A stretch of DNA of 64,000 bases from Sphaerolaimus hirsutus (GCA_964036195.1 OZ038457.1:26484787-26548786), one strand, 5' to 3'; shown: positions 35,042 through 44,706, counted from the stretch's first letter. Numbers and translations are program-made. The notes: a model not told the origin generated them from the letters alone.

Positions 35042-38000
35042 CTGAGTTTCTCCTACATTGATAATGCTGCACATTTATGCGTATTTTACGATTATGGTAT
35101 ATTATTATTTCAGCACCAGCGTTTTTAACCACATTCAGTGTTCGAGCATAAAAATATTTCACACTCCTTGCGTGTTGATAGAACAAAGATAAGGTCGGCG
35201 ATTTATCGAATATGTCTGGTATTGTCGAGATCGATTTGTCGTTTATCGTTTCTACCTCACATATATGAATGAGACGTGTCAGTAGAAACAGCCACCATGA
35301 GATGGTGTGATTATTACGTCGCAGAATGTGTGTGTAAATAGATGGTATCCCCAATGTATGAATCACTTTCAAGTACACTAGGAAAGCACCTAGTATTGCT
35401 AGATGCCAATTATATGTGTAGCTGCCAACATTCTCTATCCACAGCAATAAGTTCATGTAGCTCACGAAAATATCAAAATGCATGCATATAGAGACACACA
35501 TGAATGCGGAATCAATACAATTTTCGGTGTCAAAGCGTAGTAAGTGCTCAGACGCAATATTTTGCTGAATACCAATATTGTAATGTTCAATGGTCAGCGA
35601 TTCCAAACTCTCGCATACTTTTTCTAGAATATTTTCCGAAATTGCATTCAGCAAAATACTTTCAAACCTGCCGGTATGTATCTTACTATAAAGTAATTGG
35701 TACAAAGGGTAATTGTTTGTGAGTAAAATAAAATCCAGATCACTTTCTTCGTGAGTGAAATTGAGCCACGTTGCGAAACACACCGGATAACGTGAAATCT
35801 GCAAAATGTATGAAATTTTATACATAAAACTTGCGAGATTTTGTAAATCATCATAAATGCCGCGTATTTCTGCGTGGAACAACGATCGAACCGTCATATT
35901 TATCGTATGGTCAGATTCAAGTACTACTGTAAGTGTGTCAGATCTACCATTATCGACCGGGCGCGAGTAAAATGTCGATCTGTAATCTTTGAAATGCCAC
36001 CCCAAACTTTTCAAGTTGATCTTTCTTGACTTTGCAAATCGAACCGTAAACTCACATGAAAAGTTAAAAAGTCTCACTGTGCGTCGTTGTTTAGACGGGC
36101 CGACGCACCGGCCCGTATCAGCCGGTGTTGCGACACTGTCTGCTGTCTTAATCGGAACCAATGTGTGTGAAGTGTGCCGCCACCGATATTTGAACGCACC
36201 CGAGACCTGCGTACATGTTTTTGATTTTGTGTGTAATGGAATATAACGTGACATCGATAAACTTGAAGTCTCATACAAGCACACACACCTATTTTCTGTT
36301 GCAGTGTATGGTGTCAAGCGTTTACTCATTGTAGCGGATTTAGAAAATTTAAAGAAAATTATACAGTTTTGGAAATTTGTAATTATATCACAATACTCAC
36401 CAAAAGATGAAAAATGTGCCATGGTGCGCCACAGATTAGTCGGGCCGACGCACCAGCCCGAGACCATATCTGCGATAGTGACCGATAGTGTTTTTACTTT
36501 GCCATAAATTTCTATAAACACTGTTAAGTAAGTTTGGCAAATGTGTTTTCTGTTCGGAACAAAAGGGATATAATTTTTGAATTCCAGCGAAGACTTGTAT
36601 TTTTGACTATTGTCATCAAAGGCATCATCAAAGGCCTCACCGAAACGTAAAATATTCAGAATAGTGCGTCTACGAGTAGTCGGGCTGACGCACCAACCCG
36701 AGCCGAAATCTGAAAATGATACGCATAGATTTGCTATTTTGCCAAATACCCATTTTGTGTTGCAGGATGTTTTTGTTGTGTTGGAATTCCTATTAACATC
36801 TGTTGCTGAGTGCAATCTAATTTCACGTGATTGTAGGAATGTAGCAGTCGCTACAAATGCACAAAATCCCCCAAACTTACGATATAAAGATGAAAAGACT
36901 GATTTTGAACATAATCCCCACCACCGTTGCTCAGCTTTACCACACCTGCATAAAATGATAGGGTGAGTTGGTGATATCTTCGCTGTATAATGCAAGAGTG
37001 AAAGATATGTAGGTATATTTGGATAAAATATGTAGTTGTAATTGTATTTGGAAAAGGTTTCTCTACTTTCCTGCCTTGGAGAGCATTCACGATTATAATT
37101 TTCATTTTTGAGGGGATATTTCATGATACATTCACGTTTAAGTAGCCGTTCTAAGCATATACGAACCTCTATTTCTAATCCCGCTTTTCCAGAAATGACG
37201 TTATCGAACGTTGTTGATTTTTCTGCCGCTGTGCTATTTCGAGCCGCCTTTTGCGTGTCCTTTCCACCTGTGTGTGGCGAAAGAAGTGTAAATGTTATGT
37301 CGAGAAATCGATAAAATGTAAATTTTGAAACACACATTGTTTTTAGGGTCTGCAACAGAAGGTGTCCTAGAACCTTTTTCCCCGTTGTGGATGGGTGCAA
37401 TCCATCCCTAGAGATCATGTTTGTCATTGCACGCAACGGAGATTGCAGCCCCATTTTCTTGTGGTTGTTCAAACAAAAACTCATGATCGGCAGAACCATG
37501 ACTTTCGGGCATCGGACTTTCAGAAAATCGATTAGTGAATTTTCCAAGTCAAAGTAAAAATAAAAGATTTCAGCCGTCAGTTCTTCGCACCATGATGAGA
37601 AATTGAAATCGGGTAGAGTTGGCCCGATCAAGCTCAATATGAAACGCCCGTGGGGTTGTAATTTGAAGGAATCTGCCTCTTCGATCTGTTTCATCAATTC
37701 ATAGATCGGTTGTAGAAAATTGTTTCTGATGGTTACTCCCGGATATTCAGTGGCCATAGAAAGTTCAATATCCGAACTGTCCAGCACCGCTCTGACAACA
37801 ATCGCGTCATATGCTGTGGACATAACATTGAATTTCAGACCAGTGCCGATTGTATTTAGACGTTGCCCATTATAAATTGACCCGGTTGAATCCACATGAA
37901 TTTTAACATTTTCCACCTCTGCCTGACGAAGCAGTTCTGTTTTGAGCGCCACACTCGTACTGTCCCCGGTGATGAAGACAGTAAAGAAGTATTCGATAGT

Positions 38001-41000
38001 GCGGCATTTTGTAGTTGGAAAGTCCACAATCTCAGAAAACATGTCCCTTCCGTCAGAGGTTCGATATCCCATCTGAGGCCCCAAAGGGGGCATGATTTTG
38101 AGGCGGCGTAGGACGCTCATTGGCGCAAGAAGCGTATTTTGCAACGATTTGTCACGCAAAAGTTTCTGTTCCGCTATTTTCCCTGATTTGATACTCAATT
38201 TGAGAAAACGTAAAATCTTTTTCTGATTTTTGAGTGACAAATCCGTGAGCTCTGTGTAAGTAGTTGGTCCCATGCACGACACCTCTCTGTTGCACCCCCT
38301 ATGTATACTCAGCCCCTTACGTACCTGAGAAAGGGGAGGAGCTTGTTCTCGAGATGCAGTGTGTACTTCAACATTGTGCGTCTCACTTGCCTGCGTCGGG
38401 GCTGAGCTGTCTGCGACAGTCGTGCGCACCGGTGCCTCGGGCGAGTCTGCAATAGAGCACACATGTACAGTATATAGTAATGGTTTCATAAAAACTGTCT
38501 TTATCATTGAATTTTTTTCCAAGACATCCATTTTATAACTTTCTATCTCTTTGCATAAAAGTAGAAATAATTTTTTTGCGATTTTGTGGCATACCAATTT
38601 GTTAGAGCTATTTGTTGAAGACGTATACGGCGCGTTTGCTGTACATGGCGCACAGGACACATACGTAGAACATGACCTACAAAAAGTCCCTGGCATGAAA
38701 ATCGTATGTGATAATCTAAATATCCCATCAAAGAAGGACGTTTGATAGCACTTACCGAATTCCATTTCTTCGTCGAAAAGCGTGCCTTCGTCAAACATAT
38801 CATGGCCCTCCTCTGAGAAATACTCTGTCGTCGGTGTTACGAGATCCGATGGGACATTTTCCGCCACGGGTTCTTCCAGTGTAGCCACCGGCGCTGATGC
38901 CGCATCCAGTTTCGGTTTCCCCTGAACCATTTGCATAAGCTGCATTATCTTTGCATTTAGGGTTGCCAGATCGGTTTCACCTGTAAATGAAAACGGCAGT
39001 TGATAACTTTTGTCAATGAAATGTTTGTATGTTAAGGATATAGGTACCTTCTTAGTACGTTTCAAAAAGTCGAAATTCAGGATAAAGTTTATACACCCAC
39101 CGCTTGTAACTTCTGCGCTGGTTCTAGCCTCGCTTAGGATGTTTTCCGTCATTTCGCTCAGTGTGTTGTCGATATTTGGTTCCGGCTCCGTTGCGCCATC
39201 GAAGCGAGTCGACAAAAGTGCACTCGGTGTTGCACTTACACTGCCGCGACCCCGGTAACTGTTGAAACGGTCGCCACGTGGTTGGCCGCGTCCACGTACG
39301 CTTGACCCGCGTCCATTTGACATTTGCCCGCTGCTCGCAGAATTTAGCATGTCTCCACGGCCCCGGCCACGGCCAGGACCCCCGCGACCACGGCCGCGAT
39401 TCTGAGAACAAGAAAGTGCATGTATTGAATGTACCAATTTTTGGCCAAGTGCCAAATTATAATCCCCCGCGTCAGTTATCAACGATATTTTATCTTTTAT
39501 AGTAGCAAGTGACATTTTTAGATGTTGTTTCACATGGTAGCATTTGTAGCATTTCGTCTTTTTTACCACGACAGACAAATTTTTATATGTGTTGGCGCGA
39601 TACGCCGAATTATCGTAAATACTTGGCATAGATTCAACATAAAAATGTAAATTTCTTCTAACCCGTAGCATAAAGGCCACCCTTTTATTTATTCCCTTCG
39701 GATCCGTCACTTTCCAGCGGCCTTGATTTTCACATTCTACAAAGGTGCCGTATTCTTTCATTTGTACCCACTGGCCATTATCGTTGCGTTTTCTGTACGC
39801 CATTTTCAGTGTGAGTTTTGCCCTCAACTCCATTAGTGCGTCGCCCCAAAGACTCATAAAAGGAGCTTTATAATTTGCACCCACACATGTAGACAGCGAC
39901 ACCTCAGTGGCCGATTTGTCGTAGCCACACATTAGGGCCCCCCTCCATCCACTGTTTGGAAACGATCCTGTACAACGTATGAAGCGAAAATTATCCTTCA
40001 CAGTGTCGCCAGATTTTTCTTTGCCGGTCTGCCACAAAAGTTGCCTCAGTTGTGGGTTGGTCATAATGGCATTACCAAGAACTTTGAGCAGCGCTTTGTA
40101 TGCGGGCGTTTGTTTTGCTTCTTCTTTTGTATCGTACAATGTCTCAAATGAGCGACCAAAACCAGTGTTAAACCATAGTGATTTAACAGTTTCACCTTGC
40201 CCGCATTCATAAATCCAGATTCGGCTCCAGGCACCATTCATTTTTCCAGTGAAGTCATAGTACTTCTCATCAAAATCAGAGCCATTATGCTTCACAAAGA
40301 ATGGTATGCATGCAAAAACGGCATTTTCCAGCTCTTGACTTCCAAGTGCCTTAGCCTCCGCCTGAAAAAGTGACGTATGTTTACGTTTACATGCACCGTT
40401 GTGTGTATAGTTACAATTGCACATACATATGTGTGAAAATGTACATTTACATTTACATTTAAATATATTGTAATACTTCTTATTTATAAAGTTGATCAGT
40501 TTTGTATAATAAGTTAGATGAGGTAGACTTGCAGAAAAACCTTGTCCCCTATCACCAACCATCATTAGAGCTAATGCGATGCAGGGGAATTCCATGCCAT
40601 CAAATTTCACAGTCCATGGGCACATCATGCTAAGTGGGTCGGTTGGATCGTTCAACCACACCAGCAGGTCTTTATCCGCTTTTCGGCCGCGATAGTCCTC
40701 GGGTATTTTGGCAGATTTTTTTGTGTCCATGTCGCACGCTGGTAATGCCATCTGCGAGTAGTGGTGTCGGATAGGAAATGGTGACGTATAAATTGTATGA
40801 TTTCCCCAGTATTTCATGCAGACACCCTTGTGCATGACGCAGTTGACCCACGGAGAATCGAAGATGATTTTTGTGTATTGTTTCAACCCATTGTGTGTAT
40901 AAATGTTACCGTCACATCCGTTCAGTGTATAACCAAAAACTATCCCTGTCATTAGAGCTATTAGAACCGATACACCTACATTCAATCTATTCATAATCCT

Positions 41001-44000
41001 CGGCGTGTTGAAATAAGAATTTACAGTGTCACTCACGTTTTGTTCGATCCGCATTTTCTTTGGATCGGCCGCCGTATCTGGAGTTTCCATTTTGCGCTTT
41101 TGTATGCCGCTGGTACCCGCCCCCGTAACAGCACTGGCATATGACGTCATTTTGTTGGCAGTTGAGTCTATCTCGTCTTTCAGCTCAGTAATCCGGGCGA
41201 ATAATTCATCGCGTTTTTCCGTGCCCTGAAAAATGGTGATTTTAGATAAGCATGATTGCATAACAGTATCGTACTCGGCCCGTGAAAAATTTTTTGAAAT
41301 GTATGGGTATGTATCAGTTGACTGTTTATTTACAGTTACATTCGTAATTGTACATCTTGGTTCGTCAGAGAAAACATATCGACGTTGTAGCAAGTATAGA
41401 TTGAAAGTTGAAGGTGGATAGAAATTTGTTATATAGGTCACCTTTTTATCAAGCGCTGCAACCTTATCATCCAAATTTATCGTGTCATCCATTAGCATAC
41501 TGATATCCTTCTCAATTTGGTCAACGCGGCTCCATAGACCATCAGTATCTTTTTTCAGTGCACTCGCCATTCTCGCCGTAAATACCTCAAACTGCGAGAT
41601 AGGGTGGTTAGTGTGTGGGTCAAATACCGATTTGTGATCGAGTTTATCGATCCTGAGAAAGTCTATCTTTCGATTTTCAGCATTTTCGTATTTTATGATT
41701 TTTGAAATTTTTATATTTGTTGATGAAGTTTGTGACGCCCCCAATTTTGAACCTTCACTTAGATATCTTGAAAATCTACTCACCTTTTGGCAAAAGTGTG
41801 TCGACAAATTAATCTCATTTAAGCAGTAGTTCAGTAAGTGAGTCGACATCATGATAGCTCTGGATGCGTGATTATTTACGTCGAGCCCAGCGACACTTTT
41901 TTGCATTTCACTGATGACCTTGTCGGGGTCAAAAGCTACTTCCTCCACAGTGTAGCGTCTTTTGAGATCAGCGCCCATGCTAGGCCAATCGACGCGTGCG
42001 GGTCCGTCATCTGTATCCGGATCTGTAAAGTATGTGTGCGTGTTGATGTACATTATGACAATATCGTAAGGATATAAACCGGAAATCAATATGTTTGGAT
42101 CAGAAGCGTAGTGCCTATCATTTTCGGACAATATTACGTTCATTCTGAACCTTAGACTAGACATGATAATATGGTATATTGATATTTTTTTATTCCGTTC
42201 TTCTTCATATATGTAGATATATTTTGGCATTTTCCCAATATCCCCATAGACCGGACTTAGCTCCCACCAAAGGCAGTAAACACTGATGTTTTGCGTACCT
42301 ATTAGTTTTCCCATCTCGCTTGTCTGCATTTTTCGACTTTTGTAGACCTTCAATTCGCCTTTAAGGTTCAAACCGTCGATGCGTTTATTCGAAGCCGAGA
42401 TCACAGCATCTTTGCGACGTTTTGCCAGCGAACCCATTTCTGAGAAAGTATATGATGTGTTGCACAGCAGCCGTATTGTTGGTGTCAAAGATAATGCAAC
42501 CCCCCTTGGTTGTGCGACAATCCACACTTTTCTTACAAAATTTGAAGAAATGGCAAGTTGACACGAGGGCGGATTGAATGTGTTAAAATGCACTTTTACC
42601 ATCTCACCTTTTTGGGCCGTTTTTCTGGTCGACGCGCGCGCAAAAACCTCATTTTCGAATGAATGCACTGACTGCTTTGCCAATTTCGAGCTGCGAGGAC
42701 TGGTTCGAGTTTTTTCATCTGTTTCTGTCGCCTCATTATTAGATTCGGATATTTTCAACCCCCCTGAACCGCCCTCAGCTTGCTGCGTATCACATGGCGC
42801 TAGTTCCGGTGAACCTTCATCGATTGTTTTCTCCCTGTGGATAGGAGGAATTTTTGTTAACGGTGGTAAGTGGCAGGATGAGTGGTGAATTAGAGATTGT
42901 GTGTGATTAGGCGGATCTGTTTCTCGAGTATGAGTTATAGATCGATAATCAACCAGGCATTTTAAACCATAATATCTAATGTTGAAATCGTATTTGACAT
43001 CTTTGACCCCCGTTAGATCACCCAATATACAATTTGTAACCACAAAAACATATTCAACTTGCATAAATAACCCCGTATACCTTGTGATCTTCGCCAATCG
43101 TGACGGGTGTGGTGTAACTTTATCAGCCGAGGCATGTGGATGGCGCGTGTTTGCACGTACGATTCGCAGCGCCAGTTTTTCAGCTTTTGTTTTTCTCTGG
43201 ATGGCATTCTGTGAGTGTTGAAGAGTTACGCACTGTGTATCAACAACAGCGTAGTAAGTGACATCAAATTTACCCCCAGAGCTATTGTGTTTAGCTACTC
43301 CCATAAATATATAAAATGCACCAAGTATACCATTTATACCATGCCAAACCCCCAAATCAAGTTCACTTGAACTCACTTCGAAATCTGTGTCATCATCGAT
43401 GACCAAAATATCCGCATCAGTGTCGCTTTGCTCAACCAGGGTGGGTTCAGTGGGTATTTTCCTGGAAACCGATTTTGTGCGAGTTTTTCGAGTAGTTTCT
43501 GCCTGTTCGTCGCCCATAATGTTAGTAAGCAATTGTAAGTTAGATAAAAATCGGAAATTACGGTGAAGCCGGAGCCTGAGATAATAGATAAGATGCACAT
43601 TAACGCTTTCTGACAGCGGTAAGTCATTTAATGTTGAGCGTAGGCACCATTTGTCTATCATCGTTGTAGATACCACCCCATTTTTACATTTATGCATAAA
43701 TTTTCTCCCAAATATTAACCATTTTGTATTTTCGTCAACCCCAGATTCGTGTACTTCACTCAACATAGCAAAAAACTTCTTGTGGTGACAGATATACGAC
43801 CCCTGACGTTGAGTAGCAGTATGTTGACCCATTTCGCCTCGTGTATCATTTATTTGGTAAAATGCCAATGTTAGATTTTTTATCAGCGTAACATCATTCG
43901 CGACTATGTGTGCGATAGATGACCCCACGACAGAATGCCAATAATATTGACATAATATTCCCCACTCAGGTATTTCGAGATTGAATGAAATGAAGTCATG

Positions 44001-44637
44001 GGTTAGGTATAATAGAGATGATGTCAAAGTTCTTTGGCATCTGGCCAACTCGGCTAGGTCGACTATTTTGTCGAAATGGGTCAACTGACGCACTCCAAAG
44101 AGTTCCGACAGTGATCGGGAAGCAAGTAACTCTTGTGCTTCCCCTACAATCCCATACCATACACCCAGATATTGAATAACATCATGTAGACGTGATAGAA
44201 ACATCATGTCGTGTTTTTGGCAGATTGCCAAGGCTCGATTTTTGGTCAGCGTAACAATGTACGCGACCATTTCAGCAAAGAGAATCGATGCCCTGACAAT
44301 TTGCCAGTAACATCGACAGATTATGCCAAACTCAGGCATTTCATAGTCAGATGAATAGTAAATAATGTAATTTAGACCCTGATTTGGGTTCAAAGGTAGT
44401 AGTACCAAAACTCTTTGGCACTTGGCCAACTCGGCCAAATCGACTATTTCGTCGAGGTAAGTCAGCTGACGGACTCCGAAGAGACTCGGCAGTGACTGGA
44501 AGGCAGAAAACTCATCTGCCTTCCCTACAAACCAACTGTAACCGCGTGTAGCCGCTTCTAACAGCCTTGATGTGTCGTGACCGGAACTTTTTGTTCCGGT
44601 CGTTTTTCTTTTTTTTTTCCACTCACACCACTTTGTC
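31593..44637 (-). CDS. Single frame open for ~4,350 codons through leader, exons and introns of the LINE
   Basis: On the minus strand one frame runs from just after a TAG at about 44640 to TGA near 31593 without a stop. It includes segments that look non-coding in composition (rich in H, Y, I, C, F) and begin and end with strong splice signals. Hydrophilic, domain-like segments alternate with them. The first in-frame ATG followed by convincing coding sequence is at 43517 (MGDEQAETTRK). Whether a full-length polyprotein of over 4,000 residues is made, or only spliced products, cannot be decided from DNA. Either way the frame is real: at 3 stops per 64 codons about 200 would be expected by chance. 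Confidence 0.85.
36056..36139 (-). CDS. Cassette exon gamma, 84 nt, phase 1-1, carries pseudoknot
   Basis: Acceptor GACAGCAG|ACAGTG and donor TTTTCAT|GTGAGT. Core TGRCVGPSKQRRT. The last 69 nt align with alpha and beta; the extra 15 nt arise from a more upstream acceptor. All three exons preserve the frame whether included or skipped. Confidence 0.55.
36079..36116 (-). ncRNA. Putative H-type RNA pseudoknot, copy 3
   Basis: Stem 1 ACGGGCC/GGCCCGU and stem 2 GUGCGUC/GACGCAC, all Watson-Crick. Loops are 1, 0 and 9 nt (CUAAACAAC). Relative to the other copies, the first stem-1 pair changes from U-A to A-U and the last from U-A (via U-G) to C-G, which are compensatory changes. Confidence 0.65.
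36401..36469 (-). CDS. Cassette exon beta, 69 nt, phase 1-1, carries pseudoknot
   Basis: Acceptor CACTATCGCAG|ATATGG and donor CTTTTG|GTGAGT. Core SGWCVGPTNLWRT. It aligns with exon alpha without gaps across all 69 positions. Confidence 0.65.
36424..36461 (-). ncRNA. Putative H-type RNA pseudoknot, copy 2
   Basis: Stem 1 UCGGGCU/GGCCCGA and stem 2 GUGCGUC/GGCGCAC, with one U-G pair in each. Loops are again 1, 0 and 9 nt (last loop CUAAUCUGU). The stem-2 A-to-G change keeps pairing. Confidence 0.65.
36641..36709 (-). CDS. Cassette exon alpha, 69 nt, phase 1-1, carries pseudoknot
   Basis: Acceptor CATTTTCAG|ATTTCGG and donor TTTCG|GTGAGG. It encodes SGWCVSPTTRRRT at its core. It is one of three tandem related exons: alpha and beta have the same length and are separated by an intron of 171 nt, and the intron before alpha is also 171 nt, giving a 240-bp unit. 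Its role as protein or RNA is unknown. Confidence 0.6.
36664..36701 (-). ncRNA. Putative H-type RNA pseudoknot, copy 1
   Basis: Sense strand: UCGGGUU - G - GUGCGUC - AGCCCGA - 9-nt loop - GACGCAC. Stem 1 UCGGGUU/AGCCCGA (7 bp, one U-G) and stem 2 GUGCGUC/GACGCAC (7 bp). Loop lengths are 1, 0 and 9 nt, which fits the classical geometry on this strand only. Confidence 0.65.
36881..36945 (-). CDS. Possible 65-nt LINE exon before the cassettes
   Basis: Acceptor TTTTATGCAG|GTGTGG and a perfect donor TATATC|GTAAGT. The 3' end (TTTTCATCTTTATATC) resembles the end of exon beta, so it may be a decayed fourth cassette without the pseudoknot. It enters in phase 2 and leaves in phase 1. A matching upstream donor was not found. 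Confidence 0.35.
37334..38446 (-). CDS. LINE ORF1 SGNH-hydrolase (esterase)-like exon
   Basis: Long exon after acceptor CTATTGCAG|ACTCG (38447). SGNH block I is seen as VFITGDSTSVAL near 37965 (Gly-Asp-Ser nucleophile). Block V is seen as SRDGLHPSTTGKKVLGHLLL near 37400 (Asp-x-x-His dyad). About 185 residues separate them, normal for the family. Esterase domains are known in ORF1 of CR1-type LINEs. The N-terminal third is Pro/Ser/Thr-rich followed by a basic helix. The exon end (37334) and the following 66-nt intron-like segment are uncertain. Confidence 0.65.
38756..38980 (-). CDS. LINE ORF1 acidic linker exon
   Basis: Acceptor TTCATTTACAG|GTGAAA (38981) and a perfect donor TTCG|GTAAGT (38755) frame a 225-nt exon. 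It encodes a short helix (DLATLNAKIMQLMQMVQGKP) and an acidic tail (FSEEGHDMFDEGTLFDEEMEF). No known domain. Confidence 0.6.
39101..39401 (-). CDS. LINE ORF1 RGG-rich exon
   Basis: Acceptor TTGTTCTCAG|AATCGC (39402) and donor AGCG|GTGGGT (39100). It encodes an Arg/Gly repeat (NRGRGRGGPGRGRGRG, then SSVRGRGQPRGDRFNSYRGR). RGG boxes bind RNA, so a role in packaging the element RNA is plausible. It ends in an acidic tail (TEPEPNIDNTLSEMTENILS). Confidence 0.7.
39663..40751 (-). CDS. LINE ORF1 NADAR/YbiA-like domain
   Basis: Exons 40560-40751 and 39663-40361. NADAR proteins act on ADP-ribose or related nucleotide derivatives. The match rests on spaced motifs I recognise: WTVKFDGMEFPCIALALMM (family: the F-x-x-DG-x-x-[WY]P strand and helix), YKALLKVLGNAIMTNPQLRQ (helix ending in NPxLRxLLLxTG), and LWGDALMELRAKL (family: LG-x-x-LMEVR). 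The conserved Glu of the family's first helix (SEHY/VEQYY) is not visible, so activity is doubtful. The donor at 40559 (ATG|GTTGGT) is weak. GTGATA eight bases downstream is an alternative, but in another phase. Confidence 0.5.
41037..43208 (-). CDS. LINE ORF1 exons 2-7, charged and coiled-coil region
   Basis: Predicted exons: 43081-43208, 42608-42834, 42299-42439, 41784-42022, 41442-41591, 41037-41225. They are hydrophilic, rich in E, K, D and S, while the segments between are hydrophobic and A/T-rich. Exon 4 is basic (SLAKRRKDAVIS). Exons 6 and 7 have heptad-like runs (WSRVDQIEKDISMLMDD; ELFARITELKDEIDSTANK), suggesting a coiled coil that could trimerise as in other LINE ORF1 proteins. Phases match at each junction: 0-0, 2-2, 1-1, 1-1, 0-0, 0-0 and 0-0. 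No enzyme domain was recognised. Confidence 0.6.
43377..43517 (-). CDS. LINE ORF1 first coding exon (MGDEQAETTRK)
   Basis: The ATG at 43517 begins 47 codons, basic then acidic (RKTRTKSVSRK, then SDTDADILVIDDDTDFE), ending at the donor TTCGAA|GTGAGT (43376). No known domain. The start choice is inferred from the change to a charged, low-complexity coding composition. Confidence 0.55.
43520..44560 (-). repeat. LINE 5' leader with two 381-bp tandem units, open in the ORF frame
   Basis: Two copies of a unit with period 381 bp (127 codons) are seen. The segment reading LFGVRQLTYLDEIVDLAELA near 44480-44420 recurs as LFGVRQLTHFDKIVDLAELA near 44100-44040. A fragment of the unit (LGVWYGIVG) recurs as LGVWHGING just inside the first intron-like segment (43350). 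Tandem 5' monomers often act as LINE promoters. Here they also keep the protein frame open. Confidence 0.75.
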
Positions 44638-44706
44638 TATTTTCCAGTGAATTTTGATCATTCACAGACCCGTTTTTTTCATTTTTATTCATTTACGCAG
44701 CACTCA

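Larger units (their letters stand above)
35042..43376 (-). other. Series of stop-free intron-like segments, all multiples of three
   Basis: Predicted introns (length in nt): 43209-43376 (168), 42835-43080 (246), 42440-42607 (168), 42023-42298 (276), 41592-41783 (192), 41226-41441 (216), 40752-41036 (285), 40362-40559 (198), 39402-39662 (261), 38981-39100 (120), 38447-38755 (309), 36710-36880 (171), 36470-36640 (171), 36140-36400 (261), 35042-36055 (1014); a doubtful one is 37268-37333 (66). Donors are mostly GTGAGT, GTAAGT or GTGAG; acceptors are pyrimidine-rich ending in CAG. In two cases I replaced a first-choice acceptor by one that matched the phase, so the rule of three is partly imposed there. 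Confidence 0.6.
31418..44640 (-). mobile_element. Giant APE-type non-LTR retrotransposon (LINE)
   Basis: It is read on the minus strand. A duplicated leader (44560-43520) is followed by an intron-bearing ORF1-like part, then endonuclease-reverse transcriptase, a short 3' UTR, and a microsatellite tail of TAA repeats (31440-31418). TAA tails and an APE endonuclease without RNase H or LTRs mark a LINE; the I/CR1-like side of the tree is likely, but the clade is not determined. About 13.2 kb is roughly twice a usual full-length LINE. The exact 5' boundary and a LINE-specific target duplication were not found. Confidence 0.8.

Noticed and set aside
36664-36701. HDV-like, hammerhead or twister ribozyme
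   Set aside because: The double pseudoknot core of HDV-like ribozymes and the conserved cores of the others are not visible; only an H-type fold is supported.
36056-36709. Pseudoknots as programmed frameshift signals
   Set aside because: No slippery heptamer stands 5-9 nt upstream of any copy, and the frame is already continuous, so frameshifting is not needed.
37268-37333. 66-nt intron after the SGNH exon
   Set aside because: The acceptor (CACACACAG) is fair but the donor ATGT|GTGTTTC is poor and the length is near the minimum; kept only as doubtful.
41592-41670. Acceptor ACTTTCTCAG at about 41656 for the fifth LINE intron
   Set aside because: It looked good but does not match the phase of the GTGAGT donor at 41783; CTATCTCGCAG at 41592 does.
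31418-44640. Endogenous retrovirus or Maverick-type element
   Set aside because: No LTRs, protease, integrase or RNase H motifs; the endonuclease is APE-type and the tail is a microsatellite, as in LINEs.
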